Shown piece after piece: positions 13,623 through 26,150 of a stretch of 64,000 bases of DNA. Made by a program: the position numbers and the translations under genes. Each line of letters opens with the position of its first letter. Within the stretch, counting starts at the first letter, position 1. Source of the stretch: Sisyra terminalis (lineage: Eukaryota > Arthropoda > Insecta > Neuroptera > Sisyridae); the NCBI GenBank assembly GCA_958496175.1, contig OY292277.1:26703282-26767281 (forward strand). Reading direction: 5' to 3'. The notes below the pieces were generated by a model. That model had not been told where the DNA came from. It worked only from the letters and a program-made list of their open reading frames with translations, and made no database searches.

Positions 13623-13984
13623 ATTGGTGGGCCTATGTTTGAATAACGCGCGGTTGGATGTTAGTTGGGCTCATTAGGCGGCACTAAATTTACATGTAAT
13701 GTGTATGGGTAGAGTATGTAATTTTTTAATATTTATTTATTTATTGAATTTGAATTGAAAATATTTTATTTTTGTGAATCAAAGTATTTTATTAATTAAT
13801 TTTATTATTATAAATTTAATTATTTATAACAATATCTCTTAAAATATTTGTTATATTTTGAAATTTTGAGTCAGTTATTATTATTTAATTACAAATATTT
13901 TGTATTATCTATATTATATGTATATTATTATAGTTTTGAAATTTATGTATGATTGACATATTTTGTAATTATTTTAATTTTTAT

Positions 13985-14092
13985 AGAAGCCTGATGAAGT
14001 TACGATACGTAACGAAACGTAGCTAATTGAATAGTAAAAATATTAAATAAAAAACCGATCTTAAACAACTTGAATTGTCTTCTTATTTAAAA
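13985..14092 (+). repeat. Penelope-like terminal repeat (pLTR-like) unit
   Basis: About 105 bp starting at the hammerhead core and running through AAAAAACCGATCTTAAACAAC to TTGTCTTCTTATTT. It is repeated at 26661-26756 and, inverted, at 26560-26640, with about 90% identity by eye. Confidence 0.6.
13991..14018 (+). ncRNA. Hammerhead-ribozyme-like core in the Penelope-like element
   Basis: CTGATGA (13991-13997), a base, then GTTACG-ATA-CGTAAC forming a perfect 6-bp stem II (13999-14013), then GAAAC (14014-14018). This is the conserved CUGAUGA-stem II-GAAA core. Penelope-like elements are known to carry hammerhead motifs in their terminal repeats, and this one lies 370 bp past a GIY-YIG remnant. 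The pairing of stems I and III and the cleavage site were not clearly identified, so activity is uncertain. Confidence 0.6.
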
Positions 14093-14095
14093 AAA

Positions 14096-14757
14096 AAAAC
14101 AATTATAAACAAACCGAAAATATGGGTTTTACTTGATAAATTAAAAAGTGTATAAGAAAGTGCGACAACACTGTCGTCAGCTGAGACGTACCGTTTTGTA
14201 TATAATACAAGATGTGTTAGTAAAATTGGTTAGATAAAAATGAAACGCATAATTTATCTTTGTCACACTCATGAGTACACAGTATAAAGCGGACAAGGAT
14301 GAAATATGTCAAATAATTTAATTTCAAAATGTTGAGCATGTTGCGCATGCTCACAACATAAGAAAAAGACATACTAAAGTTACCAACGCTGCCAACCTAT
14401 CAACAGCGTTATCACGTTTTCATTATTTTATATATTGTTGAATTATTAATTTAATTTTTATTTTTTAGTTATAATTGCCTTAAAAATATGTTAATTTAAT
14501 GTTTTATTTATGATTTAGTCATATTACAAAATTCTACATTCATAACTTATGAGCATCAAATTAATAATATTTTGATTTGTATAGTTGAATTCATGGCATA
14601 TTCAGTTCTAAAAGTTAGTTAAAAAAATCTATATTTTTCTTGTTTTTTCTTATTTTGTTTAAAATTTTTGGTGAAATTTACGATTTTCTCTGAAACTATG
14701 CACAGTTTTTAAGTAATTATTCACGAATTTCTATTTTTAGAGTACTTTTGTCTCCAA
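14096..14757 (+). repeat. Unclassified 0.66-kb dispersed repeat, copy A (uninterrupted)
   Basis: Runs from AATTATAAACAAACCGAAAA to GTACTTTTGTCTCC and matches copy B at 48590-50250 throughout, with scattered substitutions and a small indel near the right end. It holds GTTGCGCATGCTCAC and a long AT-rich tail. No ORF, tRNA-like head or clear terminal repeat was seen. It provides the empty site for the Helitron in copy B. Confidence 0.7.
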
Positions 14758-17700
14758 TTTTACCTCCATAACAACCTTAATGAAATGAAAACGTACATGC
14801 GTCTTGGAATAAAATCTGTTTCAACATTTTACAGCGTTTCAGCCCCAGCAAATATGAAAAACATGCGTAGGAGACATACGGAAACTTTTCTTCAAAGACA
14901 ACCATTAGATTTTAGTTTGATGAGTTCAATCGTGGTTGTGCATATATATATCCTTTTTAGATAAAACCCGTCAAAAGGTTACAACGGATGAAATAATTTA
15001 CACAATTCATGATATTATATTAGTTGACCGGTGGATTAAGATAAAGGAGATATTTGTAGGCATATCATTTGAATGCGAACTCGTAATCTGTATTCTATAT
15101 AATTATTGACTACAAAACAAATAAAATCAAATGATACTTTTGAAATAATATTTGAACTTGTACCAGTGTAATGTAAAATACTTTTAGCCTCTATCACTCT
15201 AGTTTTTTTTTCTAAATTTGGTGGAGTATAAATTTTTGACAACTTTAGTAGCACATATTTCATTAATTATTGGTTAAAATGAATTAATACTTTTAGAATG
15301 CCGTAACTATTTTTCTTCTGACTTCTAAGACTTCTTTTAGGATATCCCACACATTGTTTTTTTAAATTTTAAGTTTAAAGAGTGGTATATTGTCCTTGTT
15401 GTTTGTTACTCCTTTACACAATTTTATAGAAATTCATGGAATTCGTTCCAAATTTTAGGCCAACAGTTTTCGAGTAAAATGAGTGTAACTGACGGATAGT
15501 CGGAAACGATGAAAATATAAGTGCTTTGTTTTTACTACAGAACCTTAAGAGTTAAATCTTCTCTTATGTAGTACTTTTATGATTTTTTGAACAATCTTTA
15601 GTTCTTCAATTCCAAAAGCCAAACAAACAACAAAAAATCTAAATATTTAATCTAAATATCTAAGACATATTCCTAAAGTGAAGTAAAAGTAAGATTTCGT
15701 AGAATTATCTATATACACTTCTGTTTTAAACCGAAAAATCCATAGTAGCCTGTTAGTGCCACAAAAACACAATATATTCTAACTTCATAAATGTCATATT
15801 AGTGAGAAAGCTGAAAAAATTTATTGAATATTCACGCATTTGCAATTTTCATAAATAGAGTTAAACGCTGACGATAAAATGCTTTACTGATTTATGCCAG
15901 TTATTTGTTGCTTCTAATATAATTTATGATCAATTATATTACAATATTTTGAATTATATCTCCTTAGAATGAAATTGTAGAAACAATTTAATTATTATTG
16001 CGATTTTATTTATTTGTTTTATGGAAAAATAGTCATACAATGATACATATATTGTAAAGCAGTCCTTGAGGGATTATTTGGATTGCCTTTTGAAATCATA
16101 TTAATATCAATGAAATTGATGAACTATATAAGTATCAAACTTCTATCAAACATAGTTTTTGCGTAAATTGAACGAAAAATAAGTAAATATTTTTTCTATT
16201 AACGTTTTGTTAAACTATAATGGTGGCCATATTTTTAGAAAAATTGAAAATGTCAAGGAATTCTAAATTTTCTGGAAAGGTAAAAGTCTGCCTATTCAAT
16301 TTAATAAAAATATGCAAATAATATTTGTCAATTTTTGTTTATTTAGGATCCGTATCTTAATATCTTAAAGGTGACATTCATCTTCCAGGTAAAACTTATC
16401 TAGAGAATAGAGAAAACATTCGTATTTTTACCTGAGGATAGTAATATGTGTAGGATTTATCTAACAGATAAATTTGTGTCTTTTAAATAGCTAAATGATC
16501 TATCCATGAGTATCAGTATAACAATCTATCTCTATCCATGAGTGAAAGTATCGGCTCTTTATAAGTTACAATGGAAATAACTATCGCTTGTTTTGATAGT
16601 TTGGAAAATTGCTACGAAGTTAATTGGTGTACCTTCTAGCACCGTGGTTCTTAATCTTGTTGGAGGTATTGACCGCTATGAGTTTCATATGTGCATTCAC
16701 CGAACCCTTTTCAGTTGGAAAATTAAAATATAAATTTTTAAAGTATATTTATATATAAGTCATATGAATCGGAGATGTGTTTTGACCACAATTCCAATGT
16801 GGTACTTATTTTCTTGTTTTTAAATATCTTAGTTCCACAGTAAAGTGATCAGCTTTATTCTTAAAAAAAGGTGCAATTATAAAGGTGTCTATCTTATGTA
16901 GGTTACTGTTGTCAACTAGGACAAAATTTGACTCCATTTTGATGTTCAAAATAAATATGTAAATACTAATTATACGATTTAATCAAAAAGCAGAAAACGG
17001 CATTAATAATAGTTCAAAGGTGGAATATAACACCCATAAAACGCGAACTACAAACAGTCAAATAAAGCACTTTACTTGTATATGACGTCACCAAATTTAC
17101 AACCAATCGCTAGACGTGGAATTTTCGTTGAATTTGCGGAAAGTATATGTACATAAAAGTGAAACATGTTTTTATGCTATTATCTGATAGGATTACAATA
17201 ATTTGTAATGGATTTTTTGTTGTTGGAAGTTGTCCAATAGGATATTGGATACTTGGAAAACAGTAAGTCAGGGAATCCAGAAATATTATATTATTCCAGA
17301 AATCTACGATCACCATGACTTTGATTCATATCAATATCGCTTTTCAAATGCTATGAAATGGAAAAAGGTTAGTCATTGAGATGTATGACTAGAGTAAACG
17401 TGTTTTATAAGGCCCATGTTAAATTTAAACTGTTATTTCCCCTCAATTTTCCGAGTGCTCGTACCTCTTTCACAACATATTTTCACAAAATATTTTCTCT
17501 ACTCTCTTAGTCGACATATGGATCAAAGAGGATTGATTCTAATGACGGCCGCAAAAGAAGCGGTTATCAAAAAAAAAAAAGATAAGAAAAGAGGGCCCAA
17601 TAGCCCAATTCATTATATTTTTGATAGATCTAAGACCAGGTGAACTTTAATCATACAGCTTTGTAAGGTTAATAGGTAGCATGGAATTAAAACGCATAAT

Positions 17701-17865
17701 ATTAAACCTATTTGGAAATTAAATCGTTCATTTAATCCCAAACTCCAAAATTTCTGATATAGGAAGAAGAAAGTCTGAAGATAAGGTTTTGTACTTGTAA
17801 AACATTTTCATGTCAAAAAAAATCTTTCAATTATAATAGATTTAAAATTGGTTGAAATTGGTCTT
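14758..17865. other. AT-rich DNA, no gene seen
   Basis: Only short chance ORFs. A GTGGTTCTTAATCTTGTTGG sequence at 16642 looks like one end of a hAT-type element, but no partner end was found. Confidence 0.5.
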
Positions 17866-18275
17866 ATTTTTTTATTGTTACCGTTGCTTTATACTACTAG
17901 GGTCTTTAGCGACTCTAGAGTTAATCTTTTTCTGTTTTTGGTGCCCCTTCAACGTTGAAGATTGGTGATCATCATGGCTATTTTGATTTTTGATATAGCA
18001 GCGAATAAGTCTTCTCGTCCTTTTTTCGAACCATCCCCCAAAGTTGGTTAGCCAGAATGTCCTTTTTCGTCCCAAAGCTTTGAATGGTGAACTGGAGTAA
18101 GTGGTAGTTGTTGTTACACATGACGTGGCCGAAATACGGTAACTTTCTCTTCTTTATAGATATCATAAGAGGTTTCGTGGTATCAATTCTCGTTAGTACT
18201 TTTTCATTTCGCATGTGATCTTTCCAAGCTTTCTTCAGGATTCGGCGATATAGGTACCCCACTTTTCAAATGCAG
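17866..18275 (-). pseudogene. RTE-like LINE 3' end remnant, with SINE-like tail
   Basis: Minus-strand codons from about 18275 read AFEKWGY then LYRRILKKAWKDHM, NEKVLTRI, IKKRKLPYFGHVM. This is the 'RR.L...W.DHV.N..VL.R......IK.RKL.YLGH.MR' block at the C-terminus of RTE-type LINE ORF2. A frameshift near 18075 leads to GRKRTFWLTNFGGWF, then the stop region. The final 75 bases are the same TTAACTCTAGAGTCGCTAAA tail found on the SINEs. 5'-truncated and frameshifted. Confidence 0.65.
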
Positions 18276-20116
18276 TAGAATTTATAAAAACCCTTAAATC
18301 GAGAAATTTAATAATTGGCTGTTGTGAAATTCGAACCCAGGTTCGTATTTTTAGTCTTAAAGTTTTAGTATCGAGGTTTGTTAAGTTTACATTACATACT
18401 TCAGATGATATCAGTTATCATAATTTTTAAGCAAACAATTGGTGGTTATTTACTTAAATTCGATGTCTAGTCTCGCCATTAATTTATTATGAAATAGCAA
18501 AGATAAGATTTGGCTATGCAAATTTTTGGAATAAAGAAAGTAATTTTTATTCATAATTGGCAGTGTCAATAATGTCAGAACAATAAAGATTGTATGCTGT
18601 TTTTTTTCGAAATTGAAATATACGTTATTACCTACTTTTGATTTATTGTTTAGGGAAGGGAAAAGTCGAAATTACAAATTGGAAGAGATAAAAAATTGTG
18701 GCAAAAAATGAGGTTAAACCTCGAGGTGTGAGATTTGCACAGCGAAAAAAAAACTTGATCTCGATTATGTGTGTTGACCATGAAGACGTCATTTGGGCAG
18801 CTACCGAATTTATCTTCAACCAGTTGTAGAAATTTTTAATTTATGACACGATCGTTTTATACTTACCATACTCCAATCGTAATATATTCTTGTAATTCTT
18901 CCGTTTTTTTTCTGTGTTTGATTTTTATCTTTTCTTTTTTCAAATATTTTACATGCAGTTTAACCATGCTAAAAATATACGTACTTATTATAAATACCAA
19001 TCATTCGAGAGATTTTTTTTCCGTGTAACACACATTTTTTAATAGTTTCCTGATTGTGATCAATCTGTAATTGTGGTGATGTTTATGAGGGATATGATGA
19101 GGATGACGATGGAGATGGTAAATGAGTTCAAAAAACTTGAAAATTTTTCGTACGGTTAATGGCATTTTAGTAGGTACGTGGGTAATAAAATAATAAAATT
19201 TTTGCGAAAACCTTGAGTTCATCATCATCATCAATTTGGCGAATTTTTTTCTGCTATTTTTTTTTTATAGCTGATGGGTGCTAGACGGAAGTTTGATTTC
19301 GCGATGATTTATTTTTTGTTGGCGGTTTTTTTTCGGTTCGGTCGCACACCTTAGTTGTTGTTTCGCAATATTTACCAACTAACTTTTTTGCTATATGTAT
19401 TGGTTACAGTTTAGCAACCTCGAGAGGAAAAAAAAAGTTGGGTTGTAGTAATCTTCTAAATTTCCTACGGAGGGCTTTTCTTTAATTATAATTATAATTT
19501 TTTCTTATCTTTTTTTTGTGGATATCACAGTATATAGAAGAAATGATGAGATAAATTGGATGGCGAAAACCTCGAGTCGAGTCGACGTCGTGGTCGTTGG
19601 TTCGTCTTCTGATCATTGACCTGCAGAATTTTTGCGAACATTAATCCATGTAATCGCCTTTTATTTATTTTTTAACCGTTCGTTTGGTTTTATTATTTTT
19701 TTTCTTTTTGTTTTTCGCCCCCTTCGTTATCATTAAGACTTTGGATAACAATTTATTTTTTTCTCTATTTGATATTTAAGATCTTATATATTTGAGTTCC
19801 ATTTTCAAAGCTGAAATTTTGACATTAAAACTTTTAAACCTCATATAAATTCAGAACACAAGTATTAAACATATAAATATTTACTTAAAATGATATTTTT
19901 AAGTTTATATAAATCTTTATACACCATTTGACTATAGTCTTTTATCATTTTTCTTAAAGAATAGTAATTATTCAGTTCCTATGCTTTATTTTTAAAGTCT
20001 TATTAACATTTCAATACAATGGAAAATTTACTATTAAAAACTTTTTTTAGAAAAACAATCTCACAGAAATATAAATTCAGAGAGATTTTTACAAAAACAA
20101 GTAAATTATTTAAGGA
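18276..20116. other. Non-coding, T-rich with CATCAT tract
   Basis: ATCATCATCATCA at about 19218-19231 and many T runs. The segment 19540-19620 has several CG-containing palindromes (GTCGAGTCGACGTCG) that may be regulatory. No gene supported. Confidence 0.5.
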
Positions 20117-20142
20117 CTAGTAGCTACCCGTGAAATATTTAC
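20117..20142 (+). repeat. Dispersed CTAGTAGCTACCCGTGAAAT motif, copy 1
   Basis: Shares GCTACCCGTGAAATATTTAC with copies at 62241 (+) and 37298 (-). The last two match for about 40 bases. CTAG at the end suggests a second Helitron-like family. Confidence 0.4.
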
Positions 20143-20348
20143 ACACAAAAACTGAAAAATGATAAAAATTGTCACGTGAATGAAATCGAAATGACAGTTG
20201 ATACAATAATCAGTTAGTTTTAATTAAAGACAATGCTTGTTATAGCTGGTTTCCTTTCACATATGTATTTAAATACATTCTTTGTTCTTTGTCGTTTCCT
20301 AAAATTCATATGCACGTTTGCCTATTATTGTATAAATAGATTGATATT

Positions 20349-20568
20349 CCCGTGAATTGGACACATTAGCGTGGATCAGAACCGTTTAGGTCCAATTTAA
20401 GCGAAAATGCAGTCAAAATTCACAGCAAATACAATAAAATCGCCTCATCTCCCTTTAAGGGAGCTCAGTTTATGGTAACGTTGCGTTTTCTATTTTGTTT
20501 TCACTTTAATTCGTGAATAAATTGAACCAAATTGGTTCTAATCCACGGTGACGTATCTGATTCACGGG
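20349..20568. mobile_element. MITE-like inverted repeat element
   Basis: Ends are TTCCCGTGAATTGG and CTGATTCACGGGAA. Internal arms of about 50 bp (GTGGATCAGAACC against GGTTCTAATCCAC) pair at roughly three quarters of positions. The internal AACGTTGCGTTTTCTATTTTG and AATTCGTGAATAAA resemble the MITE at 34007. No ORF. Confidence 0.5.
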
Positions 20569-21125
20569 AAAACTAATAGTGTTATGTGACTATTTTTTCT
20601 AATTTCTACTTGACGACAAGCTTAGTTTCCCGCGTGGTTGAATTCTTCTCTGATGAGGATATTTAAATCGAGGTAGTTCCTCTTTTCTTTGTTTTAAAAA
20701 AAACAGTTTACAATAGATTTCTTCTTTTTTTTTTGGAAGAGCGGGAAAATTAATTTTCAGTAGCCATATATAACTCAGATTATAATTCAGAAGAATAATT
20801 CAGGAATTGAGACTGCTTTTGTAGCCTAATCAAACAAATTTTCAATTTTATGATGTTTCACCATTTAACTGTTGACTCTATTACGAAAATCTGAAAAATT
20901 GATTGAGTGTTGTCATACTATTTCTACAGTGTATGAGAAATATGACAAAAATTAACCAACGTTCAAAGTTCATCTGATAAAACCGGCAATTATCTGACGA
21001 ATCGTCGTAAAATTGCAAATATGAGTAGTTTAATTTATTATTTCCGATATTGTCCCCTCTATATTTTGTAACTCTATGGGAAAATCACTTGTTTTATTAA
21101 TCATTAAAAACCAATTTCTCCTATT

Positions 21126-21292
21126 GGTACCGAGCAGTCAAGCTGGCCGCCTCAAAACTGATAGGTATTAGATTCGAATCTCGTCTCGAGCAAATTTTCA
21201 ATATTTTTCGATTTACGGATTTTTATTAACGCTAGAGTCACCAAAGACCTTGAGAATTGTTAAGAAGGCGATAAATAACAATTTATTTTATT
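21126..21292 (+). mobile_element. tRNA-headed SINE, copy 5
   Basis: Diverged head TTGGTACCGAGCAGTCAAGC, a good B box (AGATTCGAATCTCG) and tail CTAGAGTCACCAAAGACC ending GCGATAAATAACAATT. Confidence 0.7.
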
Positions 21293-21999
21293 TTTCATTC
21301 AAAATTTTCTCGTCAAATTGGTACCGCATCAGCGATAGTTGAATTTTATTAATGTACTCAATTGTTTTACAAGATTTGATATTTTTTTTTATAACTTAAT
21401 TCAACCTTCTCTACTGTAAATCTGGGCCCTACATTTATTTTTCGATGAATCTTGTTAAAACTTGGTTTAAACTAATCTTTGGGCTTACTAAATGATCTCT
21501 AAGGAAAAAGAATATTTTTTTTTTTTGGGAACTTAGCTTTATTTACTGTAATTTAACGATAAGTTGGTTTTTTTGGCGTTTTTACCTTTCGAGATAGCTT
21601 AAAAATTAAATTAAACAACGCTACTTAGAGAAAAATTGTTCTAAGTAAGGTCGAAAGTCTCAAGATCGTTTTAAACCCTGTTTCATCAAGATTTATTCAA
21701 CAAAGAATTATTCAGATAATTCTTGTATATTTTAACCGTAGAAATTTTTATGAGTGGAAAATTGAGATTCTTTTGACTTCTTGATAACATTATTGGTTAA
21801 TTTTTTTAACGAGAAATATGATTTTTGGTAAAATCTTTGGTAAATCGGTTGATTGTAAAGTGCTGTTTTTTACGTGTGGAAGTATTGTAGGCCGCCTACA
21901 GGTCATCCAACTGGTGAGAATTTGCTACAATGTCTTTTGCAAATTTATATACCTATAATATAAAAGTACCTAAATGAATAAGTATATATACGAGAGACG

Positions 22000-22650
22000 G
22001 AGAAAGAGAAGAAATCGAGGTTTGTGAACTTTGCCAAAATAGTGCAAAAAACTCATGCGGGAGCTAAATAAATTGATACTTATATGAAACGGACAAAAAG
22101 ACGACGCAGAAGACGAGGAAGAAACCGCGAATTGGTGGATGGAGACGAAGAGGATGACCGAGGCACGGCACACGTGGAATATATTCTCTTTTAATTTTTG
22201 TGAATCGATTTATCGGTGTGTTAATTTCTATCGCTACGTCTGCTATTTCTTTTCGATCGTACAAGTAGGTACGTACTACTAACTAAGCATACCATATGAT
22301 ACGAACATGAGTATGGAGTACCTATGTGCGTTTTGTGTTGATTCTTGAGAGTGATTTTCGCTGAGGAGAGTGATTTTGTATTCAGAGCAGAAAGAAAGGC
22401 CGACCTTGTGACGTCTAGGGAAAAAGACGAGAGCGAAAAGATGATGGGAGAAGAAGGCGAAGGAGACGGAGAAAAGTTGTGGCAGTGAGCTAATGGCATT
22501 GTTGGGCTAAATGGACTAAATGTCTAGCCGTTCGTCTGCTAGTCTACCAGTCTGCTAGGCTGGACAACTTGTTCTTCTACTTCTTCTCTTCAACGTCTTC
22601 TCTTCTCTCCTAACTACATATATGTACGACCCACGTACTCCAACACCACT
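22000..22650. promoter_or_regulatory. GC-richer, purine/pyrimidine-skewed patch
   Basis: A purine-rich plus strand (GAAGACGAGGAAG-type repeats, 22090-22170 and 22390-22480) followed by a pyrimidine-rich run (TCTTCTCTTC-type, 22570-22615). Three minus-strand ORFs of 66-92 codons are Ser/Phe-rich by-products of the skew. No coding gene is supported; a regulatory or untranslated-exon role is possible. Confidence 0.3.
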
Positions 22651-23540
22651 TAAATCGTTGTCGCTTTGGTAGAGATTTTCTGCATGAATTCACTATTAAT
22701 TATTATATCTATAAGCATTTATTTTATTTTTTTTGGAGATATTTTTAGATATAAGCGACTCCATGCTTTTTCTCTGTATTATTTATAGAACTTGCCTTTT
22801 TTTCTTTTTATACACATGACAATGAATTACAAATGGAAAAGTTCTATAAAGTAAATTGCAAAAATATCACTTGTTCAATAGACATACGATTACACTCGTT
22901 TATAGGTTCTCGCACGTGAAATTCTTGTCCGGAAGTAACTTTTGACTCTATTGTAAAATATAAACTATTGATTTAAAAAATAGAGGTTCATAACCAATGA
23001 GATTGATCCAGGCTTATCCATGGAGAAACTGTTTTTTAAGATGATTTTAGTTATTAAAAATGTACTGATTTCCATATATACCTAGATCTCTTTTTCACGA
23101 TAGATACGTCTTCAAAAAAATTGTGTAATATATTGAGAATTGGGTATAAAGGATAATAAAAAAGTATTGTTTGAGTTCATTTAAGAATTTATTTTGTGGT
23201 TACATAAAAGTTCGTGTTAAAGTAAAGCAATTCGTGTAAAAAAAGTTTTTTTATTACTTTCCAACTCGTGTTACATCAAATTCGTGTAAAAAAAATCATG
23301 AGAAAAAAGAATTCGATACGTGTACAAAAAAAAAAAGTTTCGTACATGCATAATTTTTTATCGTTTCCTATTATTTCTGTAAACCTGATTCCCTGATTGA
23401 TTTTTCTCTGAAAACCGTTTTTTCAGATTAACTTTTACGGAAATTTCATAAAAAAAATATTTTAATATGGAAAATTGGTTTAAATGTCTTTATTCCGAAT
23501 TTTGGCTTATTAGAAAAAAATATAAAAAAATAAGGTATCT

Positions 23541-23702
23541 TTTGGTAGCCGAGTGGTTAAGGTGACCACTCCAAAACTGGTAATTGTTAGGTTCAAATCT
23601 CGAATCGGGTAAATTTTCGATATTTTTCGATTTACGTATTTTTTCTAACCCTCGAGTCGTTAAAGACCTTGATAATTATAAAACAACGATAAAGAATATG
23701 AA
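23541..23702 (+). mobile_element. tRNA-headed SINE, copy 6
   Basis: The cleanest head in the window: TGGTAGCCGAGTGGTTAAGG (A box) and GGTTCAAATCTCG (B box), then the common body and the tail CTCGAGTCGTTAAAGACC. The intact internal pol III boxes explain how the family was transcribed. Confidence 0.78.
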
Positions 23703-24849
23703 GAAATTAAGACATCTAGAAAAGTATAGTTAGAAATTGATGATTGAATCCAGTATCCGATTAACATAATAGGGATTTAAGTACATTGAGTCAGGGTCTT
23801 ACGACCGTAGTGATTTATAATTGTACAAAACTAAGTTACCTTTACCCATAATTCCTAAAAAAATAATGTGGAAAAAGCTCAGAAATCTATTTCTATACCT
23901 AATTAGATTATATATCTTTCTATATATTATATCAGAAATCTTACTTAAGGGTGTTTCTAGAGACTTTCAGAACCAAACAACACAACTCTCACAAATCTTA
24001 GCTGAAATTCGAAAAAAAAAAATACTTCGCGAAAATCCTGTTAAAAAATGTAGAAGAGATAAACCTGAGATACCTTCCAGTAAAAATTGAAATTTCCAAA
24101 AAAATTACACTCGTCCTAATGGTAAACATCTTTGCAACAAAAAACATATTTTATAAAACAATTTCGTTAAATATATCTAGTGCTAAAGTCTCAAAAATAT
24201 TAAACTCATAAGAAAGAAGCAAATGATTTTCAAAAAATACTTCTCCTTTAGCACTGTATAGTCATACAATGGACGTTATTTCCTTTTTTCTCCGTTTCTA
24301 CACTGTAGAGATTTTCACTTTATCAAGATTAGTATTTTAAAACGTAAAAAAAATCAAATCTAATACGGTGGAGTGGAATTTGTTAAACCTTATAACCAAT
24401 TGTAGACTAATTAAATCAGGTGCTTTTTATGCAAGCTTTTTATCAAAGCACAAAATTACATCAACGAATATTTTGGTCTATTGCAGAACCTAGTAGGTTC
24501 GGCTTTTAACCGGTTAACATGTAAGTTTTTATACTCCTTTGGTTTTTAAAATGGCTTAAGTCACATTAGGTATTCGTTAAAGCTTTCAAAAAATGCACTG
24601 ATCAATAGAAATTTCAGTGGTTTCTTTAGATTCAATGTACCCATTAGAAAAGATGTGGCAACAAATATAAGACGCTAACACAAAACTGTGCTTGATAGTT
24701 GCAAAAATCAATTAATTCTTCGATTCTGTAAAACATGATATTTATTTCCTCTTGTCCCCTTTCGTGAATTTTATTTTATGTGTTCGAAACATTTTTTTTT
24801 ATATATTATCCGCTAACAATACGTAAAACGCTTAGTTCCATCTTTTGTA

Positions 24850-26150
24850 GAGATTAGCGATTTAACCTTGGGGTTGCTTCGCAGAGAAGGAGGGGGTTGA
24901 CTAGCTGTGTTCGGATGCTGATCTTTGAAACTTATAGACTATTGAGAATGGTGGATTTGATAGTGATGATGATATAAGTTCGCGACGAAAAGCATCAGCT
25001 GTTGTGCGTGGGTCGCCCTTCTTTGCACCGGAGGTCACTCACATCTTTGAGACGAGCGATTTTTTTTGCTTTTGGGAACCTGTTTTGTTTATATTTACTG
25101 CCTTTTTTGAGGGAAATAACTTGGTTATTTGGGATTGCATTTGCAAAAGGGAGGCTTTTTAATTGCGATTAAATGTGAAAGTTGGATTGTTGATCAATGT
25201 TGTATTTGCAGGTGGACCCCCCGTTGCTGGACCCAGCGATCCGGAGTCGGGCGACTTTTGCTGCAAGAGGCGGAAGAAAGATGGGAGACGGTGATGGCTC
25301 GTCCTCTGGTTGCTGAAGACGTCGATTGCATGTAGGTGAATGTGTGAGTGAGTAAGTATGTACATATGAAAATGGCTGTATGATGTCGTCATTGGATGTG
25401 AGAGTGTATGCGTGCGTGTTGGAAGAGTTGGATGCATTGGCGCAGTTTGGTTGCTATGCCAATGATTCGGTTACGAGGCCGCTTCTGCATCTCACGCATA
25501 ATTTAGATGCATCAGGTACATGTGGATGGATTGTTGGTGTGTATGTGTAGTGGAGTGGCAAGGTAAAGCGGCAGCAGCGACAGCAGCAGTAACAAATCAG
25601 GTGCGCCGATTGGGCGGCCGGGCGGCTAGCTGTAGCGGCTTCGAAATGGTTCGACTCAGCCGTAGTTGTATTGTGTTCTTTACACATAGGCCCAGATCAG
25701 TCACATATCTACTTTGCACTTCACTTCTCATAATTCGCGTTGATTTGGAACCCGTAGATCCGAACTTGTGTGCGTTTTGATAATCACAAGTACGCGTTTA
25801 CAGGTCCCGAATGACGTGAAGAAACAAGCATCGTCTCTATGCCAGTGGATTTTTGCAAGAGATTTCTCCGGCGATATGGATGACCCCGGGTATATAAATG
25901 TAGAAGAGGACTACAGGATGCTGATGCTGCTAGTAATGATGATCTGAGGAGGAGGAAAACGATGTCTGGTTGAGGTAGTAGGTTGTATAGTAGAGTATTA
26001 CACCGATTGGGAGTACTGTACAGCCTGCTAACTTTCCCAGCTGTCGTCATGGCGACCGTCACACACCACGTAACCATCGTCTCGTTCTATACTGGTTCAG
26101 ACCGTTCGAGAAAAACCACCACCTGATCCTATCACTGTTGTCTCAGATTT
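24850..26150. promoter_or_regulatory. GC-richer patch, candidate regulatory or first-exon region
   Basis: About 1.3 kb with clearly higher GC than the flanks, CAG-type trinucleotide runs (about 25568-25595), several acceptor- and donor-like sites and many overlapping short ORFs on both strands, none convincing. In AT-rich insect genomes such patches often mark promoters, 5' UTR exons or enhancers of developmental genes; that role is inferred. Confidence 0.35.
25212..25334 (+). other. Possible exon in a GC-rich patch
   Basis: A good acceptor (TTGTATTTGCAG) precedes 25212 and a donor-like TAG/GTGAAT follows 25334. Between them the sequence is GC-rich compared with its surroundings. One frame reads GPPVAGPSDPESGDFCCKRR and then reaches a stop; another is open to a TAG at the donor. 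It could be a terminal coding exon, an internal 5' UTR exon of a gene with very long introns, or neither. I do not recognise the peptide. Confidence 0.3.

Noticed and set aside
16642..16800. hAT-like element starting GTGGTTCTTAATCTTG
   Set aside because: Only one end resembles a known terminal style; no inverted partner or duplication was found.
23541..23620. tRNA gene (Leu/Ser type) at SINE heads
   Set aside because: A and B boxes are present but no cloverleaf acceptor stem closes, and the same head recurs with the same tail at seven other sites, so it is a SINE.
25784..26077. 97-codon minus-strand ORF in the GC-rich patch
   Set aside because: Leu/Ser/Arg-rich without domain, signal peptide or splice context; probably a composition artefact.
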